Positions 38,601-50,086 of a stretch of DNA of 64,000 nt are shown piece after piece (within the stretch, counting starts at the first letter, position 1; each line of letters begins with the position of its first letter). This DNA is from Zopfochytrium polystomum (lineage: Eukaryota; Chytridiomycota; Chytridiomycetes; Chytridiales; Chytridiaceae): positions 124,001 to 188,000 of the forward strand of contig JAIVFJ010000007.1 of NCBI GenBank assembly GCA_025765615.1, in the 5' to 3' direction. The position numbers were made by a program, and so were the translations under genes. Below the pieces are notes generated by a model. That model did not search any database, had not been told where the DNA came from, and was given only the letters and a program-made list of their open reading frames with translations.

Positions 38601-38898
38601 CTGGACAGGCCAGAGCTGGTCCGTCGTATTGGCGGTCTGGGCTTCAAGGTTTTGGAGGGGCTCGATCAGGCGGGCGGAGTCGTTGGTGCCGGAATTTTGA
38701 GCTGCGTTGAGCTTGGCAAGGTTGGATGCATGGTGCGGTTAGAAGTGAATCAGGAACATAAGGTGTGTTTCGGTACTTTTCATTCGCTTTATAATTATTT
38801 CTCTGCAGATGTACCGCTGCACTGTCCGAACAACAAACGAGGTAGTTTCGCACACATTGCGAGTGCACATTGAGGAAGTGATTGTATCATCGCTGTAG
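35643..38898 (+). CDS. AP2A1: AP-2 complex subunit alpha (alpha-adaptin)
   Basis: Large subunit of the clathrin adaptor AP-2, which selects cargo and binds PtdIns(4,5)P2 at the plasma membrane. Start at 35643 gives [14 protein letters not shown], spliced to [19 protein letters not shown], then [40 protein letters not shown], a [15 protein letters not shown] exon, [17 protein letters not shown] and [18 protein letters not shown]. The long exon 36819-38760 carries [77 protein letters not shown] and [19 protein letters not shown] hinge and ear domain follow; the last exon begins [17 protein letters not shown] and ends VIVSSL before TAG (38896-38898). The basic KKKYVAKL patch matches the N-terminal lipid-contact region. 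About eight introns of roughly 50-70 nt. Assignment is very strong. Confidence 0.94.
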
Positions 38899-40219
38899 AC
38901 AAGACTGTCCAGTTGCTGTAACTGTTGCGCGATAGCAACTGGAGTTGTTCGTCATGCTTGTCTGGAAAGCAAGAAGATAAAAATACAGCTCAATCATGCC
39001 AGGCGAAGCACACATGCCAATGAGAAATGAATTTTGTCACGTGATAACTCGCTCGGCTGGCCGACACGAGGTGCTCCAATACACAACCTCGTTGCACTCG
39101 AGCTCTCGGGCTGGAACCGGTATATTGGGGATAATCAATGCACAGATCGCACACATCATGCACATTTACTGCTCAAAGCAAAAGTTGCCAGAATTGCCGT
39201 TTGTGCAGTGCTCACTGACCAGCCCAGTGTGTCCCCTTTACTTGCCCATAAGGTGAAATCCATGCCGTACGATGCCAACCGGGAGTCAGATGCGGAATCA
39301 GGCCCCATTAGCTGTAAACTGGCACCACCCTAATTCAGCGTTCCCTCCGTGTCGTGAGGTGCCATGGGCACGGCGAACCCTCACGTGGTCCACTTGTCCT
39401 TTTCTAGTTTCTGACTGTGTGTTCGTCAAGATTTACGAACCATTCATTGCCACATTAGCAGCCGTGGCATCAAAGCACCCTGAAGTGTTTCTGGAGAGAC
39501 TCTGACAAACAGGCGAGTTTCGGCAGTTTAGTGAACACTTCAGGTTTCGGCACGTTGGAAAGACCCAAAGTGGAAGTCACCAGAGGATATATATATATAT
39601 ATGCTTATTTATTGGTGAGAAGAAAACCTAATAGGGGAACAAAAAACTGTGGGAGGAAATGCAGTCCAGGAAGCGACGTTCTCGCTTCGGCTGTGCCACC
39701 AGCGCGCCGAACCCAGCTGTGCCTCCATTTAGTTATTGCATTACTAAAAAGGTTGTTGTTGGCTTCAAAAATAGGTGAGTGGTCCCTCTCCCCCTTCAAA
39801 GAAAGCAGCTGAAGGGATCGCGTTCGGAGTGATCGCGCCACAGAGTGCGCGATCGCTGCCGCACACAGGCGCCACATCTCTCTCTCTCTCGCTATTTCTT
39901 CGGCGGATTCGACGACAGCCTTCGGCCGTCGTCGCCACACAAAGGCGGCGGATGTGGTCGCACTTCGTTCGACCGCACCCCAAAAGGCCACAAAGCGGTA
40001 GCATTCGCATACCCTTTTTCCATCTCTCTCCCCGATGTACCCCTCGTTTGGCGGCGGAAAGGTCGCGGCGACGGGCGACGGGCGGCGGGCGTCCTTTGTT
40101 TTTCCTTTCTATCCCTCTTTCTCTATGTGCCCTTTTGTGTGGCGGATTCGCTCACGAGTCTCGGTGCCCCTTCGTTCTGCGGTAACCCTTTTCCCTTTCA
40201 TCGCTTCCTCTCTTTCTGT

Positions 40220-40316
40220 CCTTTTCTCTCTCTCTCTCTGTCTCTCTCTCACTCACTCTCACTCCCTCTCTCTCTCTCTTTGCCTCTTGCACTCGCTTTC
40301 CCTCTCTCTCTGTTTC
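40220..40316. repeat. CT-rich simple-sequence tract
   Basis: Nearly pure pyrimidine with several (CT)n runs, for example after 40224 and after 40265. Confidence 0.85.
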
Positions 40317-40410
40317 CCCAAGATGAATTTTTAGGTTTCCATGTTTCTCCCTCTTGTCCGCCTTGTTTGTTGTTTGACCTGTCATTAATAGAAGGTCTTC
40401 GGCTTGGAAA

Positions 40411-40529
40411 AAAGGCATTCATCACTGTGCTGTTCTTTGGATAGTGAGTGGGAGTTCGTCACTGTCACGAAGGTATTCATTGCTTGTGCTATTCTTCGGG
40501 TCATAGTGAGCGGAGTTACTCAATGTCAC
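40411..40529. repeat. Imperfect tandem duplication, two units of 58-60 bp
   Basis: Unit 1 (40411-40468) and unit 2 (about 40469-40529) share the order AAGG-ATTCAT, TGTGCT-TTCTT, ATAGTGAG-GGAGTT and TGTCAC, with scattered substitutions and a small indel. A third copy may begin with AAAGGC at 40530 but does not continue. Confidence 0.7.
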
Positions 40530-41115
40530 AAAGGCCTGTTTCCCATTAGACGGCTCCATCACTCGAGCCGATCCCTAGTCTCCCTGCGTTGCTGGGAACG
40601 TAATTTTTCAAGGCGGAGATCCCCACCCAATTGGAACTATCATCGTCTCAATTCTGTCCACTCAAGAAACGCACCTGCGATTCGCCGTCCAGTGCAGCAT
40701 GTCCCCTCCTGCACCCTCTTCACCTCGTTCATCTCTGTACCAAGCCGAAACTGGCAGGACGGCAAGTGGCCGCACGCAAGTGGATGAGCGCAACGATGTT
40801 GTTGAAGCTGTGCAGTCGCAATTTGAAGTCCCTCGGACGGTAGGAACGGTCAGTGCAGGGTGTCTCAACGACAGGGACGAAGGTGAGGAGTGCGCCACCC
40901 GCGAGTGGCACCAAAGAAGGGCTGTGGGGAAATGTTGACACACCAAAGCACGAGAAGATCGGCCCCTCTCTCTTTCTTGACGTGAAGAGAGTTCACAGAT
41001 CGCACACTCCTTCTCTGTGAATAGGCTTTCTTCGTGCCCACCAGATCTGATACTCTTTTCCCCCACTGTCCCTGATGCCTTTGCCCCTTCGACGCTTTTA
41101 CCACCATCTGCACCG

Positions 41116-44100
41116 ATGGCAGGGACAAAACCAACCCAAAAAACTACAATCGATCTCGCCCAGGAGGAGAAGAAGCAAAGGGGTTCTCAGATGCTGTCAG
41201 CCTTGTCTTCTTTGAGGCAGGGGCCAGTTTCTTTCTCAGCATCGGCGCTTACCGCGGACGATCAAGCGTCCTCCAATCGTTAAGTGTACATGATGCCAAT
41301 TCCACTTGTCTTTGGCAAAGAGAGGATTCTGACTCCCCCACAGTGTTGACCGCTTCTGCACCAAATACACCAACAACAAGCCGAAGACAGCGCGCTCGAA
41401 AATCCACACTGAAGGCAGCAGGAAACGCCATTGTGGCCTCCCAAACCTTTGCTCACCTCGTTTCAAGCCCTCCTTTACTAAATGGAGTGATTCAGCACGA
41501 GTCGCCTCATGGTCCTCCGGAAATTGACACATCTGCGGCGCTGACTCCTGCCCAAGCCCTCACTCGCCTCACTCACACAATCTTTGATCGGGACGCCGAT
41601 GTTCCTTGGGTACTTCGGAGGCCTCTCGTCACTTTCGTCTCTCTTGGCGATAAGGCATCCGCTCTTGTCGAGGAGACTCTACGTCCAGTGTTTGACAAGC
41701 TGGTCTACTGGGAAGCGATAACCGCGTCGTTGGCAGTCTCGTTTTCCTTCATCATAGTCTACTTTATTGGAATTTTGCGCCTCAGCTTTGCTTGGGTCTT
41801 ACTAGTTGGAGTTCTAGTGGGTGGCAGTCTTCGCCGAAGCTTCCTTCGCATGCGGGACCGAGTAAGCACAGAAACTACCCGAAAGTTGGCTCTTCGACGC
41901 CTCGAAGTCGACGTCGAAACCGTCGAGTGGGTGAATTTATTTCTTCACCGCTTCTGGATGCAGCTCGAACCGACTTTATCCGCTTCGCTTTTAGCGTCGC
42001 TTAACACAAGCCTCGGTGCTTCAAAACCTGGATTTCTGGACTCGCTTCACCTATCCGTGTTCACACTGGGTTCGGCGGCTCCCCGCATCGAAACTGTTCG
42101 AACCATCCCTCGCTCTGCAGACGACCTCCTTCTCATGGAGTGGGATCTTAATTTCACTCCTGTGGATCATGATTTAATTGGAAAGAGAGAAATACTTCTT
42201 GGTGATGTCAGAGGTTCTAAAATCGAAATTGTTGCTCGGGTCGGAAAAGGGCTTGCGAGTATTCCACTTCCTATTGTGGTTTCAGACTTGGCATTCAAAG
42301 GAAAGATGAGACTCGCGATCAAGTTTATGAGCAAGCACCCTCATGTGAAAAGCGTCGAGTACTCCTTTATCGAAACTCCAAAGGTGGACTTCACTTTGCG
42401 GCCTTTGAAAGCATTGGATATCATGGATGTAGGGATACTTTTTCGGTCGCTTGCATGTAGCTAAACAAAGAAAAAAAATTCGTCAGACGCCAGGACTCCA
42501 AACGTTTCTGCAAGACAGTATCAACTCAACACTTTCGCATTATGTCGAACCCCAGCGTCAAGTTTTCGATGTTGAAGGCTTTTTTGATGGATCAAACAAT
42601 GGTAGTCTGACCTCGCCTTTGGAGGAAAAAGTTTTTGAAACCAGTCTCATTCTGATTTGCAGATATTGTTATTGGTGTTCTCCGAATAACTCTCTACGAG
42701 GCTCGAGATTTGAAGAACGTGGAACTTGCTGGCGTTTCTGATCCGTACGTGGTGGTCTCAATTAATGGCAAAAGTGTATGCAAGACATCAGTTGTAAATG
42801 GTTCCCTCAACCCTTTCTGGGGTGAGACATACTTTGTCCCCATAATGAAGAGCTGTTTGGATGGGCCCGCATCCAATCTCGTATCTGTCGGCTCGGATGT
42901 GCTGCGAATGCGTGTGTATGATTGCAACAACACTATCGCCGACAAGTTTATGGGCGGCACTGAAGGGTTGCGATTAGGAACCTGGGTGCGATTGCTCATG
43001 GAGTCGGATGCGAGCTCGGCCATAACGACACCAATCATGAGTGAAGCTGGTTCTCCGCACTCTCCCAATGGGATTAGCCGCCGCGCAAAAGAGGATCTGG
43101 TTTCAGAATGGGGAAGTCCGTTTGAAGGGGCGGGCGATGTTTGGAAAAAGCTACAAGTTGAGGAAGACGCCACTGGAACAGCAAGTAGTGGACCGAACTC
43201 GGAACCATCAGCTGCAACTGCTGATAGGAGCAATGAGCAGAGCGCAAAATCTGGCAAGGCGTCCGGAGGCAATTTGAAAGGCGAGCTGCGGTTCCAGATG
43301 ACCTATTTCCCCTTCCCTGGAGTTGGATTCGGAAGCGCTCCAGCCGAGCCAATAAAGAATGACGCTCTTTCACCTGCAACGACCACGCTGGTGGACGGTG
43401 CAATGTCGGCACCCGACGCCATTGTGAGTAAGACAGCAGAGAGCCGTCCAGACGAGCCTCCAATCGACACAACTCTTGGCGTGGCTGCTGTTTCAAGTAC
43501 TGCAACGGAAGCTCCTCCTACACCCGGGCCAGTCTCGAGACCACTCACTGTCTCCGTGCCGCAGACCTCCATCGCTCGCATCCCAACCGGTGTTCTCACT
43601 GTCACCATTCACCAGGCGCGCGAACTTCCCATATCCAAGCATGCTCACCCGTATTGCATGTTGGAGGTTCGAAACAAGCAGCCACCTGGACCGTGCGGAC
43701 CAGATCTCAGCGTTGGGCAAACTCCAGTTGCACGCAGAACCAATAATCCAGTCTGGGACTACCCTTTGATCTTCTGGGTTGCCGACGCGAAGACTGAGTC
43801 CCTCTGGTTTGCTCTTAAGGACAGCAAAGAGGGCAATTCAGTTTTTGCTGGTGTCTCTGTGAACATCAGGGATGTCATTTGGAGGGTGCGTGCTGGCTAG
43901 CCGCTTTTCTCAATGTCAAACTAAACACCTGTTTCATAGCCCTCAGAAGAAACGGTTCATCCTGACTGGTTTAAACTTACCAGCACGACCGGAAAGATCA
44001 GAATCACGTTTAAGTGGCAGCCGCTCGATCTTGCCGTGGCCCAACCTCACAGGAATCTCCGACTGCTTCGAGATCCGATTGGCACGATCAAAATTAAACT

Positions 44101-47100
44101 ACATTCGGCCAAAAACTTAGCAAATGTTGAGTCATTCACAAGGAAATCGGATCCATATGCGAAGCTATTTTTGTCAAAAAGCGTGGTAGGTGCCACGCAC
44201 GTTAAGGAAAACACGCTGGACCCCGTTTGGAACGAAGTGTTCTTCGGAGTTGTTTACTCCATGCGAGAGACCATCAGAGTGGAACTTTGGGATTTCAATA
44301 ATTTGAAGAGAGACCGCACCCTTGGACGCGTCGAGTTCACCATTGAAGAGTTGCTCAAAAGCATCGAGACCCTTATCGAGGGGCCAAGGAAGAATCGCCA
44401 CAGCGGCATCGATTGGGATGATGAAAGCAAGCCGAACGAAGACGACGAGATAGTGATTGAACCTAAGCGGGAAGCATGGTTAAAAAAGAATGTTGTCGAT
44501 GGCTTGCGCGTGAAAAAGATGGGTGACAGCATTGTTGATATGTAAGCCTTTTCTTTCCACTTTGAATTTCATGGCAGCAGAATATTGACCGTGGCTTGTT
44601 TGTACTATAAAAGTGTGGCTCCAGTTTATATTTTCAAAACGGACGATGCAGAAGATGCTGTAAGTCATGGACTAGCTGCAGCAAACACAAAGGAAAATCA
44701 AGCCGCAGGACCCAACACACCTGCCGTGACGGATTCAACCACCACACTGCATCTGAAAAACTCCCCCTCACACAGTACGCTCGCATCCTCAATCACGAAT
44801 CTCTCGATTCTTCCAGGCTCTTCTGCATCGACGCCCAACATTCGGCAAAAAGGCTTTCTTCACTTTGAAGTAGAATTCCACGGTGTAGTAGAGGACAGTG
44901 TTGTTCGACCGAAATCGCAGGAGGAGCTGGACGAACTTGAAAGGAAAAAGTTGTTGGCGGAGGCGGAAGTTAGGAGACTAAAGCTTCTCAAAAACGTTGG
45001 GGTTCTCAAAGATGACGTTGCCGAGGAAAGAGTCCAATTGGCGGAACAGGCAGTCAAGCAGATGGAGTGGTCACCAGTTCGAACCTTGGACAGCTACCGT
45101 AAGTCTCCCTCATCTTGTGTAAACACAGTAGGATAACCTACTCCTTGTAGCCTCCGGTATTCTTCGGGTGCGCATCAATCGCGCCAAAGACCTCGAGCGG
45201 AAAGCCAATGCGTACATGGAAATTTTAATTGATGATGAAACAGCGTTCACAACTCGAACCCAGCGGCGGACTAAGTCACCCATTTGGGACGCAACTGGTG
45301 ATATTCTTGTGAAGGCCATTCGTCGCCAGCAGGTTCACCTTCAATTGAGGGATTCGTCCAAGGAAGACGGAACGAAAAATGTGAAGGATGATGCTGTTCT
45401 TGGCGCATGGAGGGGTGACATAGCTGCTCTTGTCGGCCGGAAAGACATATGGTTGACCATGACAGGCATCGACGGAATCAAGGAAATCGCCAGTATTTCA
45501 ATCAACGTGGGTTACGTCCCAATTGCTGCTTCTCTGACGGAAGACTCTGCCAAGAGTGAGTTGTCCGGCCCGTTGAAGACTGTCTCTACTGACACATATT
45601 GCTCGTTTTTCTTCAGATGCAGGACTTTTGTATGTTGATATAATCGATGCGATAAACTTGGAGGCAATCGATAGCCACAGCTCCGACCCTTACTGTGTAG
45701 TCCTCCTGAATGACAATCCTATCCATCGCACCAAGACGCAAAAGCGAACTCTCAATCCGAGTTTCCACGAAACTTGCAGCGTTGCAGTTGCGTCTCGGCT
45801 TCGGTCATCCCTCTTCATTCATGTGAAACACCATGCATCACTCGCACGCCACACCACCCTCGGGACAGCTTCATTTCAGCTTGCCAACCTTAAAGTCGAG
45901 GAGTTGAATGTCGTCGTAGTTCCTCTGGAGGGTGCCCGGTCTGGCGTTATCCGGTTCCGTCTGCTTTTTGATCACGACGCATCTGCCGCGAACGAATTGG
46001 GTTCTGCGCGTTCCCTCCACCTGAATCGTGCAGACCGTGGAATAATCACCAGTGCGGTAGAGCTCGATGCCGTGCTCTCACGTGTGGACAAGGCCGAGGA
46101 CGGAGCTGTCGTCAAGTTGACAAAAGGCATCGGAGGTGTGGCCGTTGGGACTTTGGCGTCTTTGGCGACTGGAACTGTTGTCGCTGGTTTGCCACGGCAG
46201 CCTCAGGAGGGAGTCATGTCGGCCGAAATGCGGGCCAGAGAGCGTGGTTTAGCTGTGCGAGAAGTTACCACAAGGGATTTAGCTCCAGGTGGTCTCAATG
46301 CCAAGGAAAATGCAGATGCTGTGATTGGTGGTAGGATGTTTGTGAGAGACTGTAGCTGCTCTAATTAATAACCCACGCACTTCGCAGAATCAGCAAGAAC
46401 GCTTCCAAGGTCGCCGAGTGAAGAGAATACAAGCGAGTTCGCTCAAGTTGTGGAAGCACTGGCGCGCCAGCGTGAGTTTTCCTTTGAAGGCACCAAGAGA
46501 ATCTTAATCAGCGATTTCTGCTAGTGATTCATGGATCAATCAAAATGACTATCGTTGAGGCGAGGGGTTTGAAACCGGTTGATGACGGTGGAACTTCCGA
46601 CCCGTACGTTAAAGGTAGCATCCCTAGACCTTTTTTTTGTTTCTATGAACCTTTTGTGAAGCAATCTTGACACAATTTACGACACTTTCTTCTGTTACTA
46701 GTCTGCCAAACTCTTCACGGCAGAACCAAAACTCTTCACAAAACAAAGGTCATCAAAAAGAACCTTAACCCAGTCTGGCACCACGAGACATTCGCTTTTA
46801 AAGTCCCGCCGACGACCATCAACATCATCGTCAAGGATAAAAACACATTTAGCGAAAGCAAAGCCCTTGGTGAGATGGACCTGGACTTCAACGAGTTCCT
46901 TCGCCGTAGCCGGCGCGCTTCGGCGAGACCCGCGGGAGAGGACTCCTTCAACTCGGACAGCGTGCAGACGTTTGATGAGTGGATCCCTCTGGGGATGGGC
47001 GGCACCGGGGACCTCCACATCGTTGGCGAGTTCCGGCCGGATGCCAGCGACGGTGCCGGGTCCTCTGCCTCGCACGGTCTGGCCGCTGTGCGTAAAGCTG

Positions 47101-47294
47101 CCACAGGTTCTCGCACGTCGCTCCTGGACGTGCGGGGTGCGAACGTTGAGCCGGAGGACGGTGGTGGCAGCGGCGAGGCAGCGAGCCCTGCCCTTAGCAC
47201 TAGCAGCAGTCAAATTTCTTCGCCGCGCACCTCACCGAAGGTGGAAAGGAGGAAGAACGGCGGAGCGACAGTGTCAATATTTGGGAGGAAGTGA
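41116..47294 (+). CDS. Tricalbin / extended synaptotagmin-like protein: SMP domain plus six C2-like domains
   Basis: Tethers cortical ER to the plasma membrane and moves lipid through its SMP barrel. ATG at 41116 opens a soluble N-terminus; a hairpin of membrane segments follows (ITASLAVSFSFIIVYFIGIL and SFAWVLLVGVLVGGSL, about 41720-41830). The SMP domain spans about 41920-42560 (ETVEWVNLFLHRFW, LLLMEWDLNFTP, GKREILLGDV, ILLMKP-like end PGLQTFLQDSI). Six C2-like domains: 1 IGVLRITLYEARDLKNV with GVSDPYVVV (about 42665); 2 GVLTVTIHQARELP (43590); 3 GTIKIKLHSAKNLANV with RKSDPYAKL (44080); 4 GILRVRINRAKDLE (45160); 5 GLLYVDIIDAINLEAI with SSDPYCVVL (45625); 6 SIKMTIVEARGLKPV with TSDPYVKV (46530). 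Domains 1, 3, 5 and 6 keep the SDPY calcium-loop motif; 2 and 4 lack it. Ends IFGRK-TGA. Roughly ten introns. Confidence 0.88.
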
Positions 47295-48240
47295 TCCTTC
47301 TTGGACTTGCAAATCCCATCATCTTATTATCTATTGCATCAATAATTTTATTAATATCATCATCATTATCATTAAAGTAGCCAATGCTTTTCTGTTGAAA
47401 CAACAAGAGATGGTCGCAATTTCTTGGGTTTAACACGAATCGAATCGGGTGACATTCACGGCCGCCGTGCCGCGAGCACGGCCGCCGCTGCCTTTCGTTT
47501 CGGCGTACGAACTTCTTGGAGTGGCGGCGGTGGACCATACTGCAGCTGCGCCAGATCCCGGAGCCGCTGCCTCGGCCGCCGCTGCCGACTCTACAGGTGG
47601 TGCTGCGGCCGCCGCTGCCATTCGTTGGGATTGCTGGGGGTCTGGCGGTTAATTGTCACTATTGTTCGCACCACGGGACAAAAATTTGTCACTTTCTCAG
47701 TCTAACGTCAGACAATTCTCGGCGAGAAATCTTTTCACCCCAAACCTCCGAGTAGTCCGTGATCGTAGCTACTTGTTGCAGCGCGAAGCTTTTAACCAAC
47801 TACATTTATATCCGATGGATTGGTTAAATATGTCACAGTGAATGGCAACTTCCATGACTGTGCTGTAGACAGAGCTGTCGTCTGGGTGATCCCGTGAAGG
47901 TGCCTTGGCACGGCAGAAGTGTTGTAATTTCGATTCGGAACAACAAGAGGCAGCAAGTAACTTAGTCTTTTATGGAGTGTACAGGTACGCAGCGTGGTGC
48001 AGAGTGCCAAAGCTATTAACTGAATATCGAGCTGGGCTATTTATATCTGGCGGATTTGTCTTGTGTTGCAATGAAGGGGTGATGGTTGTGACGGCGTTGT
48101 ACGCAGAGCAGGTTCCAGAGGCTGGCGGCAGGTGACTGCAGGGGACATGTGCGGAGCCCCTGCCTTTCGCCCATCTCCTGTGCCGCTGGCCTCATGAAGG
48201 GGATACCCTGTGGGTGACAGAGGAGTCACTGTATCACAAC
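47295..48240. other. Intergenic region downstream of tricalbin
   Basis: An A/T-rich tract with ATC/ATT runs (about 47335-47380) is followed by an alanine-codon-like GC-rich patch (47450-47640) that is open in several frames without a recognisable motif. At 47792-48010 (minus) a short frame resembles the tail of the element at 48423 (see that feature). Confidence 0.4.
47953..47998 (-). repeat. Diverged second copy of the element tail
   Basis: About 46 bp matching 48423-48469 (CAAGTAACTT-GTCTTTTA, GAGTGTA, GGTACG-AGCGTG). On the minus strand the two copies encode LRTCTLHKRLSYLL and LRTTHTLGKRPSYLL, so the similarity holds at protein level. Confidence 0.65.
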
Positions 48241-48277
48241 AAGCTTTTGGGCTACCACCGTGGTAGCCCAAAAACTT
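48241..48277. repeat. Near-perfect 37-bp palindrome
   Basis: Arms 48245-48258 (TTTTGGGCTACCAC) and 48260-48273 are exact reverse complements around a single C; after one mismatch the outer three bases (AAG/CTT) pair as well. It lies between the two copies of the element tail and would fold into a strong hairpin or cruciform. Could be the end of a mobile element. Confidence 0.85.
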
Positions 48278-48399
48278 AGTGTGATTTCAATTGGGGATAC
48301 AAGGCAAAAACCAACCTGAAAAAAAAAATGCAGTTTCAATATTGCAGTCCAAAAAAAAAAAACACGTTACAACTGTGAAAAGAAAAATTAAGCAGCGGG

Positions 48400-49560
48400 G
48401 AAGCTTTTTCAGCTGAAGGCCAACAAGTAACTTGGTCTTTTACCGAGTGTATGAGTGGTACGTAGCGTGTGTGAAGGCCCATCTTTCGCCTGCGGAGCTT
48501 TGCGCCAGACTTCCACAATGCTCCTCAGAGGCTTGCCCCTCTGACTCTTCATTCTTTGTGTCAATTCCGCTGTGTGATCAATAAGTTGGTTACTTGTGGA
48601 CAAGGCAAGTAGTTTAGTTACAACACCTTCTGGACAAACAGCCTCATAAAGTCGTTTTTAGCCTCTTATTTGCTTTCCCTTACTCTAAGGACCCAGATAC
48701 TGGGGACAAAGGAGTGAGTATAATCTCACTAACAACAAAGAAGCCATGAGTGCAACGGTTTCAAACACAATTCTCTCCACATGAAAGGACTGGCCACCCT
48801 TCCACGTCCTTAGAATGCACGTGCAAGCAGGTGAGGGTTTCTACGACCAATTCAGCAGAACATTGTGCTGAACCTTCAGTCCGTGAACGCCTCACTGACC
48901 AGAGAGGAGCAAGCGTGCCAGGGGTCAACCCTGGGAATCTCTTGATTCGTAGTCAACGGCAGCACAACCATTTTGCCAACATTGCCCATAATCCGTTACC
49001 ATGGCAATTATTTTCAATTTCAACCTACAATATTGTCCCATTTTGCAATGACGCTTTTGAACCAGTTTCTGATCCAAAAGTCAAAATCAACTTCTCAGTG
49101 CGAAAAAGGAATCACAGTTTGCCCAATCCAATTCCTGAGATCTCCAGCAGTATGAAATAGGAGCCCTTGCGGCATCAGGTCCAGAGAAGCATCATCCAAG
49201 ATCTTGATTGAAAGGGGAATATCGGTATCATCTTTGAAACACAGGCGCATGTAGATAAGGCGGATATCAGCCTTTTTTATTTCTTTTCTTTTTAGCCTCA
49301 CCCTTGATGCAAAAAAGAAGTCCTGCAAAATCCAAGAACCTCTAGAGTTTTGTAACAGTCTTTTGGAGCGCAACTTGCAAGGCAGACTTGGAGGTGGCAG
49401 GGGTTTGGGGTCCCACATACAGGCCTAGCCCTGCTTCCCAGTTTCCAAAAAGTTTCCCTCACCTGTCCAAAAAACCTTGACCCGATCTTTGACAGTCCAC
49501 TCCTTAAGCTTGCAAGCAAGTGGCAGACGCCCTGCCAGTGCTTCGGAGACAAGAAAGGCC
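48400..49560 (-). mobile_element. Possible mobile-element or decayed gene remnant
   Basis: Minus-strand blocks look coding but do not form one frame. From the 5' side: LACKLKEWTVKDRVKVFWTG (about 49520), a stop, CKLRSKRLLQ, then KKADIRLIYMRLCFKDDTDI, LSIKILDDASLDLMPQGLLF and GDLRNWIGQTVIPFSH (to 49095); further on, TKLLALSTSNQLIDHTAEL and QRGKPLRSIVEVWRKAPQAK (48600-48409). I do not recognise the family. The interrupted frames, isolated position, partial second copy at 47953 and nearby palindrome favour a degraded repeat element over a working host gene. Confidence 0.4.
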
Positions 49561-49599
49561 CTCTTCTTTGAGATGTGGCTGTGAATTACAAGCAGGTGC

Positions 49600-50047
49600 A
49601 AGTGCCATCAAATGATTCTTGTTGTAAATGGCAAAATTGAGATTAATTCTCGATGTTTGAGATGTCCCCACCAAAGTTGGGATGCGCGATCAACTGTTGG
49701 CCGGCGGAAGGGGGGGGTCTTTGCCAGGAAAAGGGTGCGATTGTGTTCAACTGTCCGAGATCATGGGACGGGTGGAGGGTAGTAAACCCCCTTTCTTGAT
49801 GGGATTGCAAGGACAACAGGGCATCCAAAAAAAAAAAATGAAGTGGGAGCTCGCGGAGCTCTCTCGTCAGGCAAGGCCGCCTGCCCTTCCACTTCGCACA
49901 ATGCTTCAAAAAAAAAAAAAAAAGGGCCTCAGAATGCCAGGCACCTTTAGCAGGCGGACCCGCGCTGTCCTCGCTCGATGGAGGGGAGGTTGTAGCGACC
50001 TGCAACGCTCAAAGTACCCTTGAAGGGGTCTTCATGCGCGGAGAGCG

Positions 50048-50086
<39 letters not shown>

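Larger units (their letters stand above)
38899..41115. other. Long intergenic region with simple repeats, AP-2 alpha / tricalbin
   Basis: No exon recognised on either strand over about 2.2 kb. Contains an (AT)8 run (39587-39602), a C/T-rich tract (about 40080-40320) and an imperfect 58-60 bp tandem duplication (40411-40529). The last few hundred bases should hold the tricalbin promoter. Confidence 0.45.
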
